Below, piece after piece: positions 49,231 to 58,500 of a DNA stretch of 64,000 nt (its first letter is position 1; every line of letters begins with the position of its first letter). The translations under genes and the position numbers were made by a program. The stretch is from the NCBI GenBank assembly GCA_963751595.1, contig CAVVVC010000007.1:186001-250000 (forward strand). The letters run 5' to 3'. The notes beneath the pieces are model-generated. The model was not told the DNA's origin. It saw nothing but the letters and a program-made list of their open reading frames with translations, and did not search any database. This DNA is from JAHEGP01 sp963751595 (GTDB taxonomy: Bacteria; Pseudomonadota; Gammaproteobacteria; Pseudomonadales; JAHEGP01).

Positions 49231-50421
49231 ATGTTTGAAACCCTGCAGGCCCTGGTGCCGGACCCCATCCTGGGTCTGATGGCGGATTTTCGGGGTGATA
49301 CCCGTCCCCAGAAGGTCGATTTGGGCGTTGGCATTTATAAAGACGCCGCTGGCAATACGCCGATATTGGCCAGTGTGAAAGCGGCAGAGGCGCATTTGCT
49401 GGAGCACCAGTCGAGCAAGGCTTATGTCGGCCCCGCCGGAAATCCCGAATTTAACCATCTGCTGCAGTTGCAGTTGCTGGGGGCACAGCACCCCGTGCTG
49501 GCCTCGGGGCGTGCAGCCACCGTGCAGATGCCCGGCGGTTGCGGTGCCCTGCGCGCGGGGGCCGAGCTGATCATGCGCGCCAGGTCCGATGCAGCAATCT
49601 GGGTCAGCGACCCGACCTGGGCAAACCATATTCCGCTGCTCGGCTCGGCGGGCCTGAAAATTGCCAGCTATCCCTATTACTGTGGCGATGAGAACGCCAT
49701 TCGTTTCGACGCAATGATGCAGACGCTGGAGCGTGCCGGCCCCGGCGATGTGGTGCTGTTGCACGGTTGCTGCCACAACCCCTGCGGGGCAGATTTAAAT
49801 CTTGAGCAGTGGGGTGCACTTGCGGAACTATTCCAGCGCCGGGGTTTATTGCCCTTTGTCGACGTGGCTTACCAGGGCTTCGGTGAGGGCATTGAGGCGG
49901 ATGTAGCGGGATTGCGCCTGTTGGCGCGGCAGCTTCCGGAAATGCTCATTGCCAGTTCCTGCTCCAAGAATTTTGGACTTTACCGCGATCGAACCGGAGC
50001 TTTGACGGTAATAGGGAGCTCCAGGGCGGCCGTCGACATCGCGCACAGCCAGGTTTGCAACGTAGTGCGTGCCCTGTGGTCGATGCCGCCGGACCATGGC
50101 GCCGCCGTGGTCGCTGCCATTCTTGGTAGCGAGACCTTGATGCCACAGTGGCAACGGGAGCTAGCGCAGATGAGAGACCGCATCAATGCCCTGCGTGTCC
50201 AATTGGTGGATGGCCTGGCGGCGGCGGGGGCCGGTGATTTTGGCTTTATCGCCCGGGAGCGAGGCATGTTTTCCTTTCTTGGCCTGACGCCCGAACAGGT
50301 GGCAAGACTGCGCAGTGAGTTCGGCATTTATATGGTGGATTCCAGCCGTATCAACGTTGCTGGCATCAACCCTGACAACTGCGACTATGTCTGCGCAGCG
50401 GTTGCGAGCGTGGGCCACTAA
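49231..50421 (+). CDS. Aromatic amino acid / aspartate aminotransferase (class I, PLP)
   Basis: This 396-residue enzyme is of the AspC/TyrB type. It begins MFETLQALVPDPILGLMADF and continues DLGVGIYKDAAGNTPIL, a family hallmark. The PLP site contains VWVSDPTWANH, HGCCHNPCGADL, VDVAYQGFGEG and SCSKNFGLYRDRTGALT, with the Schiff-base Lys in CSKN. It swaps amino groups between aspartate or aromatic amino acids and 2-oxoglutarate. The usual CHNPTG is CHNPCG here. ATG 49231 matches the normal family start; a longer frame to 49162 is not needed. Confidence 0.92.
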   Translation: MFETLQALVPDPILGLMADFRGDTRPQKVDLGVGIYKDAAGNTPILASVKAAEAHLLEHQSSKAYVGPAGNPEFNHLLQLQLLGAQHPVLASGRAATVQMPGGCGALRAGAELIMRARSDAAIWVSDPTWANHIPLLGSAGLKIASYPYYCGDENAIRFDAMMQTLERAGPGDVVLLHGCCHNPCGADLNLEQWGALAELFQRRGLLPFVDVAYQGFGEGIEADVAGLRLLARQLPEMLIASSCSKNFGLYRDRTGALTVIGSSRAAVDIAHSQVCNVVRALWSMPPDHGAAVVAAILGSETLMPQWQRELAQMRDRINALRVQLVDGLAAAGAGDFGFIARERGMFSFLGLTPEQVARLRSEFGIYMVDSSRINVAGINPDNCDYVCAAVASVGH

Positions 50422-50525
50422 CGTGGCGCTTAAGTCTCAGCGGATATTGTTCCCGTTGGGGGTATTAGTCGTTATAATCGGGAGTCCTGCACCCGCAGAA
50501 ACCGTATAGTAATGAGGGTTTTATT

Positions 50526-50948
50526 GTGTCGAATTGGTGGAAATTTGTGACAGCCGCGCTGCTTCTGGTTACATTCAACGTCACGGCAAGCGATGTTGAA
50601 GACCAAATTGCCGAGCGAATCAAGCCGGTGGGCAACGTTTGTGTCGAGGGCGAGCCGTGTGACGCTGCGACCGCAGTGGTTGCGACTGCTGCCGCAAACA
50701 GTGAGCCAAGGTCCGGTGAAAACGTTTACAACACCGCTTGCACGGCCTGTCATAGCAGTGGCGCTGGCGGAGCACCCATCGTAGGGGACGCTGCGGCCTG
50801 GGTAGACCGTATCGCTCAGGGTAACGATACCCTATACACCCACGCGATCAAAGGCATTAATGGCATGCCCGCTATGGGGCTGTGCATGGATTGCAGTGAA
50901 GAAGAAATCAAAGTTGCCGTCGATTATATGGTCGCCGGCAGCCAGTAG
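50526..50948 (+). CDS. Cytochrome c5-type monoheme cytochrome
   Basis: This 140-residue protein has a signal peptide (FVTAALLLVTFNVTA) and one haem site CTACHSSGAGGAP. The axial Met is in GINGMPAMG, and a C-terminal disulfide pair CMDC is typical of cytochrome c5. It is a soluble or loosely bound periplasmic electron carrier to terminal oxidases. The start is GTG 50526 with GAGGG upstream. A strong terminator follows. Confidence 0.92.
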   Translation: MSNWWKFVTAALLLVTFNVTASDVEDQIAERIKPVGNVCVEGEPCDAATAVVATAAANSEPRSGENVYNTACTACHSSGAGGAPIVGDAAAWVDRIAQGNDTLYTHAIKGINGMPAMGLCMDCSEEEIKVAVDYMVAGSQ

Positions 50949-50966
50949 GCTGCCACGCAGTTCCGG

Positions 50967-50990
50967 AAAGGGCCCAAAGGGCCTTTTTTT
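50967..50990 (+). terminator. Rho-independent terminator of the cytochrome c5 gene
   Basis: AAAGGGCCC pairs with GGGCCTTTT across an AAA loop (one G-T pair), and the right arm runs into a T-tract of eight. It sits about 20 bases after the cytochrome stop codon. Confidence 0.92.
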
Positions 50991-51179
50991 TGCGCTGTGG
51001 GGCCTGCAGCTGTGGGTGCAGGGCAGACGCGTCCTGCAAGGCCTTCAGAAGAAAGGTAGGCCGTCGTATGCTCGGCGGTACCCGTTACCACGGTGGCCCG
51101 TCGAGGGCAGTGTCAGCAGGGGTAATTCCCCGGGCTGGCTGCTTGCCGTCGGCGGGGTGTGTCAAACAGGGGGTGAAAA

Positions 51180-51815
51180 GTGTTTCGCAGGTTAGCTATT
51201 GGCGCGGCCGCTATTGTACTGTCCGGTTGCAACCTTTACCCGTCACAGCCCCGGGGCGCTGAAGCCGCTCCCCCGGCGCTTCCCGAGCCGGCGATTGTTG
51301 CCCCGGTGCAGTGCCCGGAGCCGGAGCCGGTGATTTGTGAGTGCCCCGAACCCGAGAAGGTGGTGGTTGCTGCTCCGGCACCGGCCTGCAAGGAAACCAA
51401 ACGTGATATTGCGGTGCTGGGCAGTGTCGAGCGGGTCGAAGTCGACGAAACCGGCCTGATTGTCAAGGCACGAGTTGACACCGGGGCCAAGACCTCCTCC
51501 CTCAGTGCGCGGGACCTGGTGGATTTTGAGCGGGACGGCAAGAGCTGGGTGCGCTTTCAGTTTGATCCGGGTGAGAATGCACCGGCCGTTACCATCGAGA
51601 AACCGGTGGAGCGGCGGGTGCGGATCAAGCAGCACGATGATGACTCGCAGCGTCGCTACGTGGTTGAAGTACGCTTGCGCGTGGGCGAAATCGAGGACAT
51701 CGTCGAGGTCACACTGAGCGATCGGTCCGGGTTTGAGCACCCGATATTGATTGGCCGAAATTTCCTCACAGATAACGCGTTGGTTGATGTTGCCAGGCAG
51801 TATATCGCAGACTGA
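51180..51815 (+). CDS. ATP-dependent zinc protease (RimK-associated retropepsin-like), lipoprotein
   Basis: This 211-residue protein has the lipobox IVLSGC at about residue 17, and a Pro/Glu/Cys-rich linker (CPEPEPVICECPEPE). The C-terminal domain contains ARVDTGAKTSSLSARDLVDF, an Asp-Thr-Gly catalytic triad of the retropepsin type, and HPILIGRNFL. This is the PF05618 family, often named ATP-dependent zinc protease. It starts at GTG 51180. The UUP1 and ligase-like genes follow, and the three occur together in many gammaproteobacteria, where they are thought to act in peptide or glutamate-tail modification. Confidence 0.88.
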   Translation: MFRRLAIGAAAIVLSGCNLYPSQPRGAEAAPPALPEPAIVAPVQCPEPEPVICECPEPEKVVVAAPAPACKETKRDIAVLGSVERVEVDETGLIVKARVDTGAKTSSLSARDLVDFERDGKSWVRFQFDPGENAPAVTIEKPVERRVRIKQHDDDSQRRYVVEVRLRVGEIEDIVEVTLSDRSGFEHPILIGRNFLTDNALVDVARQYIAD

Positions 51816-51902
51816 CAAAGCCGGTGCGGCGCTGGCAGCCCTGGCTTCCAAGATGGCGTGCGGTTGCCGCTGTGGCGGCGATAACAATGAATAACAATGA
51901 GG

Positions 51903-51921
51903 AATTATCGCTTCGATAATT
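51903..51921 (+). repeat. Short perfect hairpin before the UUP1 gene
   Basis: AATTATCG-CTT-CGATAATT is a perfect 8-bp stem in the leader between the protease and UUP1 genes, 22 bases before the UUP1 ATG. The decamer ATAACAATGA is repeated just upstream. It may moderate read-through or mRNA stability. Confidence 0.6.
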
Positions 51922-51943
51922 TCCGCTGGCGATAGGGGATTCT

Positions 51944-53467
51944 ATGTCTTCCCGTACACAGGTTTATCTGGTGGCCCTGCTGCTTGCGGCGGTGGGGATT
52001 GGCTTCACCATATACAAGGTTGCCGTGCTGGGGTTCCCGTTTGTGCCCGGGGAGTCCAGGGATGTCTGGACCCTGGAGTCGAAGATTACCTTTGAGCCGA
52101 CCGGTGGCCCGGTCGAAGTCTCCCTTGCCCTGCCCGATCCACGCAGTGACTGGGTGGTGCTGGATGAGTATTTTGCCTCCTCGGGCTTCGGGTTCTCGGT
52201 TGAAGAACAGAGCGGCCAGTCCCGCGCGGTCTGGTCGCGGCGCGAAGTGGCGCGTTCGCCGGCGCTTTATTACAAGCTACAGGTATACCGTGGGGTAAGC
52301 CGGGGCGCCGATACCGCGCCGCCGAAGAAAATAGATAAACCGGTGCTCGATAACGAATTCGAGGAGGCCGCAGAGCAACTGATAGCGACGGTCAGGGCCC
52401 AGTCCGCCGAACCGTTCAGCTTCACCCGGATTCTTCTCCAGCGCCTGAGCGAGGAGGAAGAACAGCGCCAGCGGGATGTCGTCGCCTTGCTGTCGTCGGA
52501 GTCCAGCTCCCCGGCGGCCGTCGCCATCGACATTCTCGGCCTGGCGGGAATCCCGGCCCGCATCGTGCGGGGGATCGTCCTGGAAGACGGGCGGCGGCGA
52601 CAGACGTCCACCACCCTGATCGAGGTCTGGGACGGGAACCAATGGGAGCAATTCAATCCCCGTACCGGGAAGCGCGGGCTGCCGAAAAACTTCTTCATGT
52701 GGCAGCGTGGCGGGGTCTCCCTGCTTGACGTGGTGGGGGGCAAGGACTCCAGGGTCGAATTTGCCATCCTCAAGAATACCCTGCCGGCACGCTCCGTGGT
52801 GATGATGGAAAACCGCGACCAGCGTGCCGCCCTGATCGATTTTTCGATCTACGCACTACCCGTCGAGCAACAGGGCGTATTCAAGCACCTGCTGCTGATT
52901 CCCATCGGCGCCCTGGTGGTGGTATTCCTGCGAGTCGTCGTCGGCATCCCCACCTCGGGAACCTTCATGCCGATCCTGATCGCGCTGGCTTTTATCCAGA
53001 CGACCCTGGGCGCAGGATTGATAATCTTCCTGCTGGTGATCGGGGTCGGGCTCTGGATTCGTTACTATCTCAGTTATTTGAGCCTGCTGCTGGTTGCCAG
53101 GGTTTCTGCGGTGGTCATTGTGGTGGTGGCCATCATGGCCGCACTGAGCGTTTTCAGTTACAAGCTGGGCTTCAACCAGGTGCTCACGGTCACCTTTTTC
53201 CCCACCATCATCCTCGCCTGGACGATCGAGCGGATGTCGATCCTTTGGGAGGAAGAGGGCCCGAAAGAGGTTTTCATCCAGGGCGGGGGCAGCTTGCTGG
53301 TGGCGGTCATTACCTATTTGGTCATGATGCTGCCCATCGTTGCCCACCTCACCTTTAATTTCCCCGAGTTGCTGCTGGTGGTGTTGGGAATCATCCTGGT
53401 GATCGGCCAGTACAGTGGTTATCGCTTGTCAGAGCTCTACCGCTTTCGCCACATGAAGGACGCCTGA
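51944..53467 (+). CDS. UUP1 family: inactive transglutaminase fused to seven membrane helices
   Basis: This 507-residue protein has one N-terminal helix (VYLVALLLAAVGIGFTIYKVAV), a large periplasmic transglutaminase-like domain (residues about 30-310, with AIDILGLAGIPARIVRGIVLEDG and TLIEVWDGNQWEQFNPRTGK) and about six or seven C-terminal membrane helices. The nucleophile Cys of active transglutaminases is not seen, as in the PF14400/PF14402 family. Its partner genes on both sides make the conserved triad. The cytoplasmic end stops one base before the ligase gene. Confidence 0.9.
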   Translation: MSSRTQVYLVALLLAAVGIGFTIYKVAVLGFPFVPGESRDVWTLESKITFEPTGGPVEVSLALPDPRSDWVVLDEYFASSGFGFSVEEQSGQSRAVWSRREVARSPALYYKLQVYRGVSRGADTAPPKKIDKPVLDNEFEEAAEQLIATVRAQSAEPFSFTRILLQRLSEEEEQRQRDVVALLSSESSSPAAVAIDILGLAGIPARIVRGIVLEDGRRRQTSTTLIEVWDGNQWEQFNPRTGKRGLPKNFFMWQRGGVSLLDVVGGKDSRVEFAILKNTLPARSVVMMENRDQRAALIDFSIYALPVEQQGVFKHLLLIPIGALVVVFLRVVVGIPTSGTFMPILIALAFIQTTLGAGLIIFLLVIGVGLWIRYYLSYLSLLLVARVSAVVIVVVAIMAALSVFSYKLGFNQVLTVTFFPTIILAWTIERMSILWEEEGPKEVFIQGGGSLLVAVITYLVMMLPIVAHLTFNFPELLLVVLGIILVIGQYSGYRLSELYRFRHMKDA

Positions 53468-53468
53468 C

Positions 53469-54440
53469 ATGGAGTTTATCTCACCGCGGCGCTTGAAAGA
53501 GTTGGGCATGCTGGGCATGAACAGGCGTAACGTCAGTGTGATCGGCAACTGGAATCAGCGCAAAAACTACCCGCTGGTCGACAATAAACTCAAGACCAAG
53601 CTGATTTCCCAGCAGTACGGCATGGCGGTCCCGGAGCTGATCGGTACGATCTCCCACCAGTTCGAGGTCAAGAACCTGCGCAAGCGCCTGGGCTTGACCC
53701 GCCAGTTCGTGATCAAGCCCGCCCAGGGCAGTGGCGGCAAGGGAATCCTGGTCATCGTCGGGCGCAAGAAAGGACGCTACATCAAGCCCTCCGGGGTAGA
53801 GCTGTCGATTCGCGATGCCGAACGCCACGTGTCAAATATACTCAGCGGCCTCTACAGCCTCGGGGGTCGCAATGATGTAGCCATGATCGAGTCGCTGGTG
53901 AAGTTCGATGAGGCGATGGCCTGCTACAGCTACGAGGGCGTGCCGGATATCCGGGTGGTTGTCTATCGCGGCTACCCGGTAATGGCGATGATGCGCTGCT
54001 CCACCCATTCTTCCGATGGCAAGGCCAACCTGCACCAGGGTGCCGTGGGTGTCGGCATCGACATTGGCAGCGGACATAGCCTGTTCGCGGTCCAGAATGG
54101 ATTGCTGGTCGACCGCCACCCGGATACCCAGCACAGTTTCGTCGACCTGCAGGTACCGCACTGGCTGGAAATACTCCGCCTGGCCGCAGGCTGCTTTGAA
54201 ATGACCGGCCTTGGCTACCTGGGCACAGATGTGGTGCTGGATCGCGAGCGCGGGCCGCTGATACTGGAATTGAATGCCCGTCCCGGGCTGGCCATCCAGA
54301 TCGCCAACCAGCGCGGCCTGGCACATCGTCTGGCGCTGATCGACAGCGTCGTCGGCAAGCATACCTCGGTCGATGCCCGGGTCGATTTCAGCCGGCAGGC
54401 CTTTGGCGCCGCCGATCAAAGCGCGCTGAAATCGAGTTGA
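53469..54440 (+). CDS. Alpha-L-glutamate ligase-like protein (ATP-grasp, RimK-related)
   Basis: This 323-residue ATP-grasp protein has QFVIKPAQGSGGKGILVIVGR (Gly-rich ATP loop) near residues 79-99 and the metal-binding end GPLILELNARPGLAIQIANQRG. This is the TIGR02291 alpha-L-glutamate ligase-like family. It would join an amino acid or peptide to an unknown acceptor. The gene starts one base after UUP1, so translation is coupled. LysR follows three bases after its stop. Confidence 0.9.
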   Translation: MEFISPRRLKELGMLGMNRRNVSVIGNWNQRKNYPLVDNKLKTKLISQQYGMAVPELIGTISHQFEVKNLRKRLGLTRQFVIKPAQGSGGKGILVIVGRKKGRYIKPSGVELSIRDAERHVSNILSGLYSLGGRNDVAMIESLVKFDEAMACYSYEGVPDIRVVVYRGYPVMAMMRCSTHSSDGKANLHQGAVGVGIDIGSGHSLFAVQNGLLVDRHPDTQHSFVDLQVPHWLEILRLAAGCFEMTGLGYLGTDVVLDRERGPLILELNARPGLAIQIANQRGLAHRLALIDSVVGKHTSVDARVDFSRQAFGAADQSALKSS

Positions 54441-54443
54441 TAG

Positions 54444-55295
54444 TTGAAGAACCTGCCTACCGACCTACTGCGCACATTCGTCACCGTGGCGGAGCTCAGG
54501 GGCTTTACCGCAGCCGCCGAAGTACTGGGGCGCTCGCAGCCCGCGATCAGCCTGCAGATAAAGCGGCTTGAGCAGTTGCTGGGCCGGTCACTCCTGCTCC
54601 GCTCGGGGCACACCCTGCAGCTGACGCCCGCCGGCGATGACCTGTTCCGTTACGCCCGCCAGATTCTGGCGCTCAACGACGAGGCTTTTGGCAAGTTGGC
54701 GGGGGGCGAGGTCAGTGGCCGCTTGCGTTTCGGGATTCCCAGTGAGTTTGCAACCACTCTGCTGCCGCGCATCATCGGTCGCTTTATCCAGGCGTACCCT
54801 GCGGTGACCCTTGAGGTCACCTGCGAGCTGAGCAAGCAATTGCTGTCGCCAGAGCAGCGCGGCGCCTTCGACCTGATTCTCGCCCTGCAGGACGATCCCC
54901 GGGCTCAGGCCGAGAGTCGGGTGAAGGTCGATGAACTGGTTTGGGTCGCAGGGCCCGAATACGATGTAAGCCCGATGAAAAAGCTGTCGCTGATCGCCGC
55001 ACCGGAGGGTTGCATCTACCGCAAGCGTGGCATCGAGCGCCTCGACGCTGCCGGTGTACAGTGGCGAATGGTGTACACCATTCCCGACCTAACCGGTATC
55101 CAGGCGGCGATCGAAGAAGGTCTCGGGGTGACGGTGTTGGCCCGCAGCACGGTGCCGCAGAATCTGAGGGTACTGCGTCCCGGGGGGCGTCTACCGGCGC
55201 TGGGCAAAGTCGGTATCAACCTGTTGCACCGGGCGGGGCAAAACAGCGAGGCGGCATCGCGGCTGGCCGATTACGTGCGGGCCAGCCTGAACTAG
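54444..55295 (+). CDS. LysR-family transcriptional regulator
   Basis: This 283-residue regulator has the N-terminal helix-turn-helix LLRTFVTVAELRGFTAAAEVLGRSQPAISLQIKRLEQLLG, and a periplasmic-binding-like effector domain (RLRFGIPSEFATTLLPRII, IPDLTGIQAAIEEGLGVTVLARS). It starts at TTG 54444, three bases after the ligase gene, and so probably is read with the triad. Its stop codon TAG lies in the CTAG that flanks MITE copy B. The pump genes beyond the element converge on it. Confidence 0.88.
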   Translation: MKNLPTDLLRTFVTVAELRGFTAAAEVLGRSQPAISLQIKRLEQLLGRSLLLRSGHTLQLTPAGDDLFRYARQILALNDEAFGKLAGGEVSGRLRFGIPSEFATTLLPRIIGRFIQAYPAVTLEVTCELSKQLLSPEQRGAFDLILALQDDPRAQAESRVKVDELVWVAGPEYDVSPMKKLSLIAAPEGCIYRKRGIERLDAAGVQWRMVYTIPDLTGIQAAIEEGLGVTVLARSTVPQNLRVLRPGGRLPALGKVGINLLHRAGQNSEAASRLADYVRASLN

Positions 55296-55503
55296 ACGCC
55301 ATATCTCACCGATTCGGCAATCGCTTTTTCGGCGTGCCTGTTATTGTAGCGTAGGGCGCCTATTGGGTTTCTCGCCGGATCTTGCAAGCGGTACCAAATC
55401 TTCCTCCTGCGGGCCGTAGCATACGGCTATGCTCTTGGTCGGAAAATCCCGCACTGCGCACAATCTCTCGCCGGGAATTCCAAATATCGGTGAGATATGG
55501 CGT
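55296..55503. mobile_element. MITE-like element, copy B (208 bp)
   Basis: The ends are perfect inverted repeats: ACGCCATATCTCACCGAT at 55296-55313 matches the reverse complement at 55486-55503. CTAG lies directly outside both ends (55292-55295 and 55504-55507), giving a 4-bp target duplication. The interior is similar to copy A at 32686-32890; its small hairpin AGCATA-CGGC-TATGCT differs in sequence but keeps pairing. The element sits exactly between two convergent genes, and the flanking CTAG copies supply the stop codons of both. Confidence 0.87.
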
Positions 55504-58500
55504 CTAGCGAGGCTGCTTTTCGCCCTGGGTGTATTGCAGCACGGTGATGGTCAGCGCTGGTAACAGGGTCAGGGTGACGATCGCGGCGCCGATAATGCCG
55601 AACATCACGATCGCGCCAACGCCACGATAGAGCTCGGTGCCGGCACCCGGTATCAGCACCAGCGGTGCCAGTCCGAACAGGGTGGTAATGGTGGACATGG
55701 CGATGGGGCGCAGGCGAGCGTCCACCGCCTCCTGCACAGCTTCTGCCACCGGCATTCCCTGTTGCTTGATGTTGGTCACCGCGCGATGCACCACCAGGAT
55801 GGGATTGTTGACAACCGTGCCCATCAGGATCAGAAACCCGAGCATGGATATCATATCGAAGGGCTGCACGATGGCGGCCATGCCGACCATGGGCAGGGCC
55901 GCGCCCACCAGGTTGAGCAGCCACAGGCCGACAATACCGCCGGCGATACCCAGGGGAATCGAGGTCATGATCAAGAGGGGATAGCCCCAATGACTGAAGA
56001 TTGCCACCAGCAGCAGATATACGATCAGCAGCGCCACCAGGTAGTTACCGGTGAGCGCCGCCCGGGTGGCGTCGAGCTGGTCGGCGGCACCGGAAATATC
56101 CAGGCTGACGCCGGCGGGAATCCGCCCCTGCTCCCGCAGCTCGGCAACCAGTTCACTGCGCACCAGCTCGACGCCCGTTTCCAGCGGAACCTCACGGGGC
56201 GGAATGATATTGAGGGTCACGGTGCGGCTGCCATTGACGCGGCGTACGGTGCTGGTGTCCACCCGCTCGGTGATGGCCGCCAGCGCGCCAAGGGGAAGGA
56301 CCGCTCCGCCGGGCGTATAGATCGGAAGCTGGGCAAGGTTGTCCAGGTCGGCGTCTTGACCCGCGGCGCTGTACAGGTAGATATCGATCTTGTCGTCGGC
56401 GAGAAAGAACTCATCCACGTAACTGCCATCGGTGAGGGCCGACACCGTGAAACCAATGTCATCGCCGGACAAACCCAGCTCTGCGGCGCGGCGCCAGTGG
56501 GGGCGAATCTCTACCATGGGCTGGGCCAGGGACAGGGATGCCGGGTTGGACTGGATGCGCGGCTGGTCGAATACTTCGCCGGCGCGTCGGTAGGCTGCCA
56601 GGGCGACCTCATAAATGGTGGCAAGGTCAGGGCCCGATATATCCAGGTTGATGCTGCGAGTGCCCCCGTCATTGCTGGTAATAATGGAGCCCCGGGCGAC
56701 AAATGCGCGCATCCCCGGATACTCGCGGTACTTTTTATCCAGTGCGTCCATCAGGGGCTCGATATCCCTGGCAGCCACCGGTTCGGCGATGATTCGCATG
56801 GACTGTGGGGTCACCCGCATGTTGACGTAGGCCAGGGCGGGGAGGGGCGCCTCGCCAGCGCGGAAGCTGGCCGGGTCAGCGCCGATGAATTCTTCCAGAT
56901 AGGCATCGATCTCGGTGGCAATCGACATCATCGTGGCAAGGTTGTAACCCGGCGGTGCGTTCATGGAGGCGAAGACTTTCGGCTCCTCACCCTCGGGCAG
57001 ATATTCCGCCGCCGGCGTCAGCAACAGGATTATCCCCGCACTCAGCAGCGCGGTGATGAAGATACACGCCAGCCGACGCCGGGAGCTTGCCAGCAGCCAG
57101 TGCACGCTGTCGAGAGTCAGGCCCGCTACCCGTTGACCCCAGCGGCGGCCACCGGGGGGCGCATTGCCCGTATTGCTGCCCCCCTCGGTAAGGTCGAGGT
57201 GCGCCGCGGCCGTGGGTAGCACGGTGATGGCCACCAGCATCGATGCCAGGATGGCGGCGGAAATGGCAATGGCCACATCCGAATAGAGCTGACCGGCTTC
57301 CTGTTCGACGAAAGCTACCGGCAGGAAAACCAGGATGGTGGTTGCCGTCGACGCAAACACCGCCGGCCACACATTTTTTACGCCGCGAATGGCCGCCTGC
57401 ACCCGGTCTGCTCCGCGCCGCCGCTCCAGCGCAATACTTTCGAGCACCACGATGCTGTTGTCCAGGGTCATGCCGATGGCAAAGGCAATGCCCGCCAGGG
57501 AGATGACGTTGATGGTGCGCCCGGCAAGCAGCAGGCCGAGGAACGCAACGATGATACACAGGGGAATACCCATCACCCCGATCGCGGTGGCTCGCAGGGA
57601 GCGCAGGAACAGAAACATGACGGCTACCGCCAGCAGGGTCCCCAGCGCGAGGTTCTTGAGGACATTGCGCAGCGACTGATCCACATAGACGACGTCGTCT
57701 GCGATCAAGCGCATTGCCATGCCGCGGGGCTCCAGCACATCGCGGTTGACGGCCGCCACTTCATCCAGCATGCCGCGCTTGATATCGATGACGTTGGAGC
57801 CGGCCTCCCGGCGAATGGCGATGAAAATCTGCGGGGCACCGTTAAACAGTACCTCATCCTGTTTTTCAAAATGGTCCAGTTGAACGCGGGCAACCTCCCC
57901 GAGGGTGATCACGGCATCTCCCCGCCGCGCCAGAATCAGCTCCTCGAGCTCGGCCACCGATTCGAAGCGGCCTATCGTTCGCACCAGGTACTGGCGTTTT
58001 CCTGAGTCTATTTCCCCTGCGGAGCGATCCCGGTTGCGGCCCCGGATCGCGTTGCGCACATCGGTCAGCGAGAGTTGCCGTTGCGCCAGCCGCGCCGGGT
58101 CGATCAGCACCTGCACCTGGCGTTGCACACCACCGCGCACATCGACCTCGGATACCCCGGGTACCCGGGCAATGCGGGGTTTAACCTGGTCTTCGATGAA
58201 ATCCAGTAGCAGGTCCATATCCAGTTGCCGGGGATTGCCCGGCGACGGTGCAATGCTGAAGAACATAAACGCATTGCTGGAGAACGAGTTGGCGAAGATC
58301 GTGGGTTCGTCCACGGCCTCCGGATAGGAGGGCACCTGGCTCAGGGCATTGTTGACCCGGATCAGCATCTCGGTGATGTCGGTGCCGAAGGGGAATTCCA
58401 GTTCCACCTCCGCGCGCCCGCTCTGGGCAGTTGTCACCATGCGCGACAGGTTGGGGAGGTTGCGCAGGTACTCTTCCTGCTCGACCAGTATCTCCTTTTC

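Noticed and set aside
55427..55990. A 187-codon minus-strand frame over the RND 3' end and MITE copy B.
   Set aside because: It is a shadow of the pump gene in another frame joined to translated repeat sequence.
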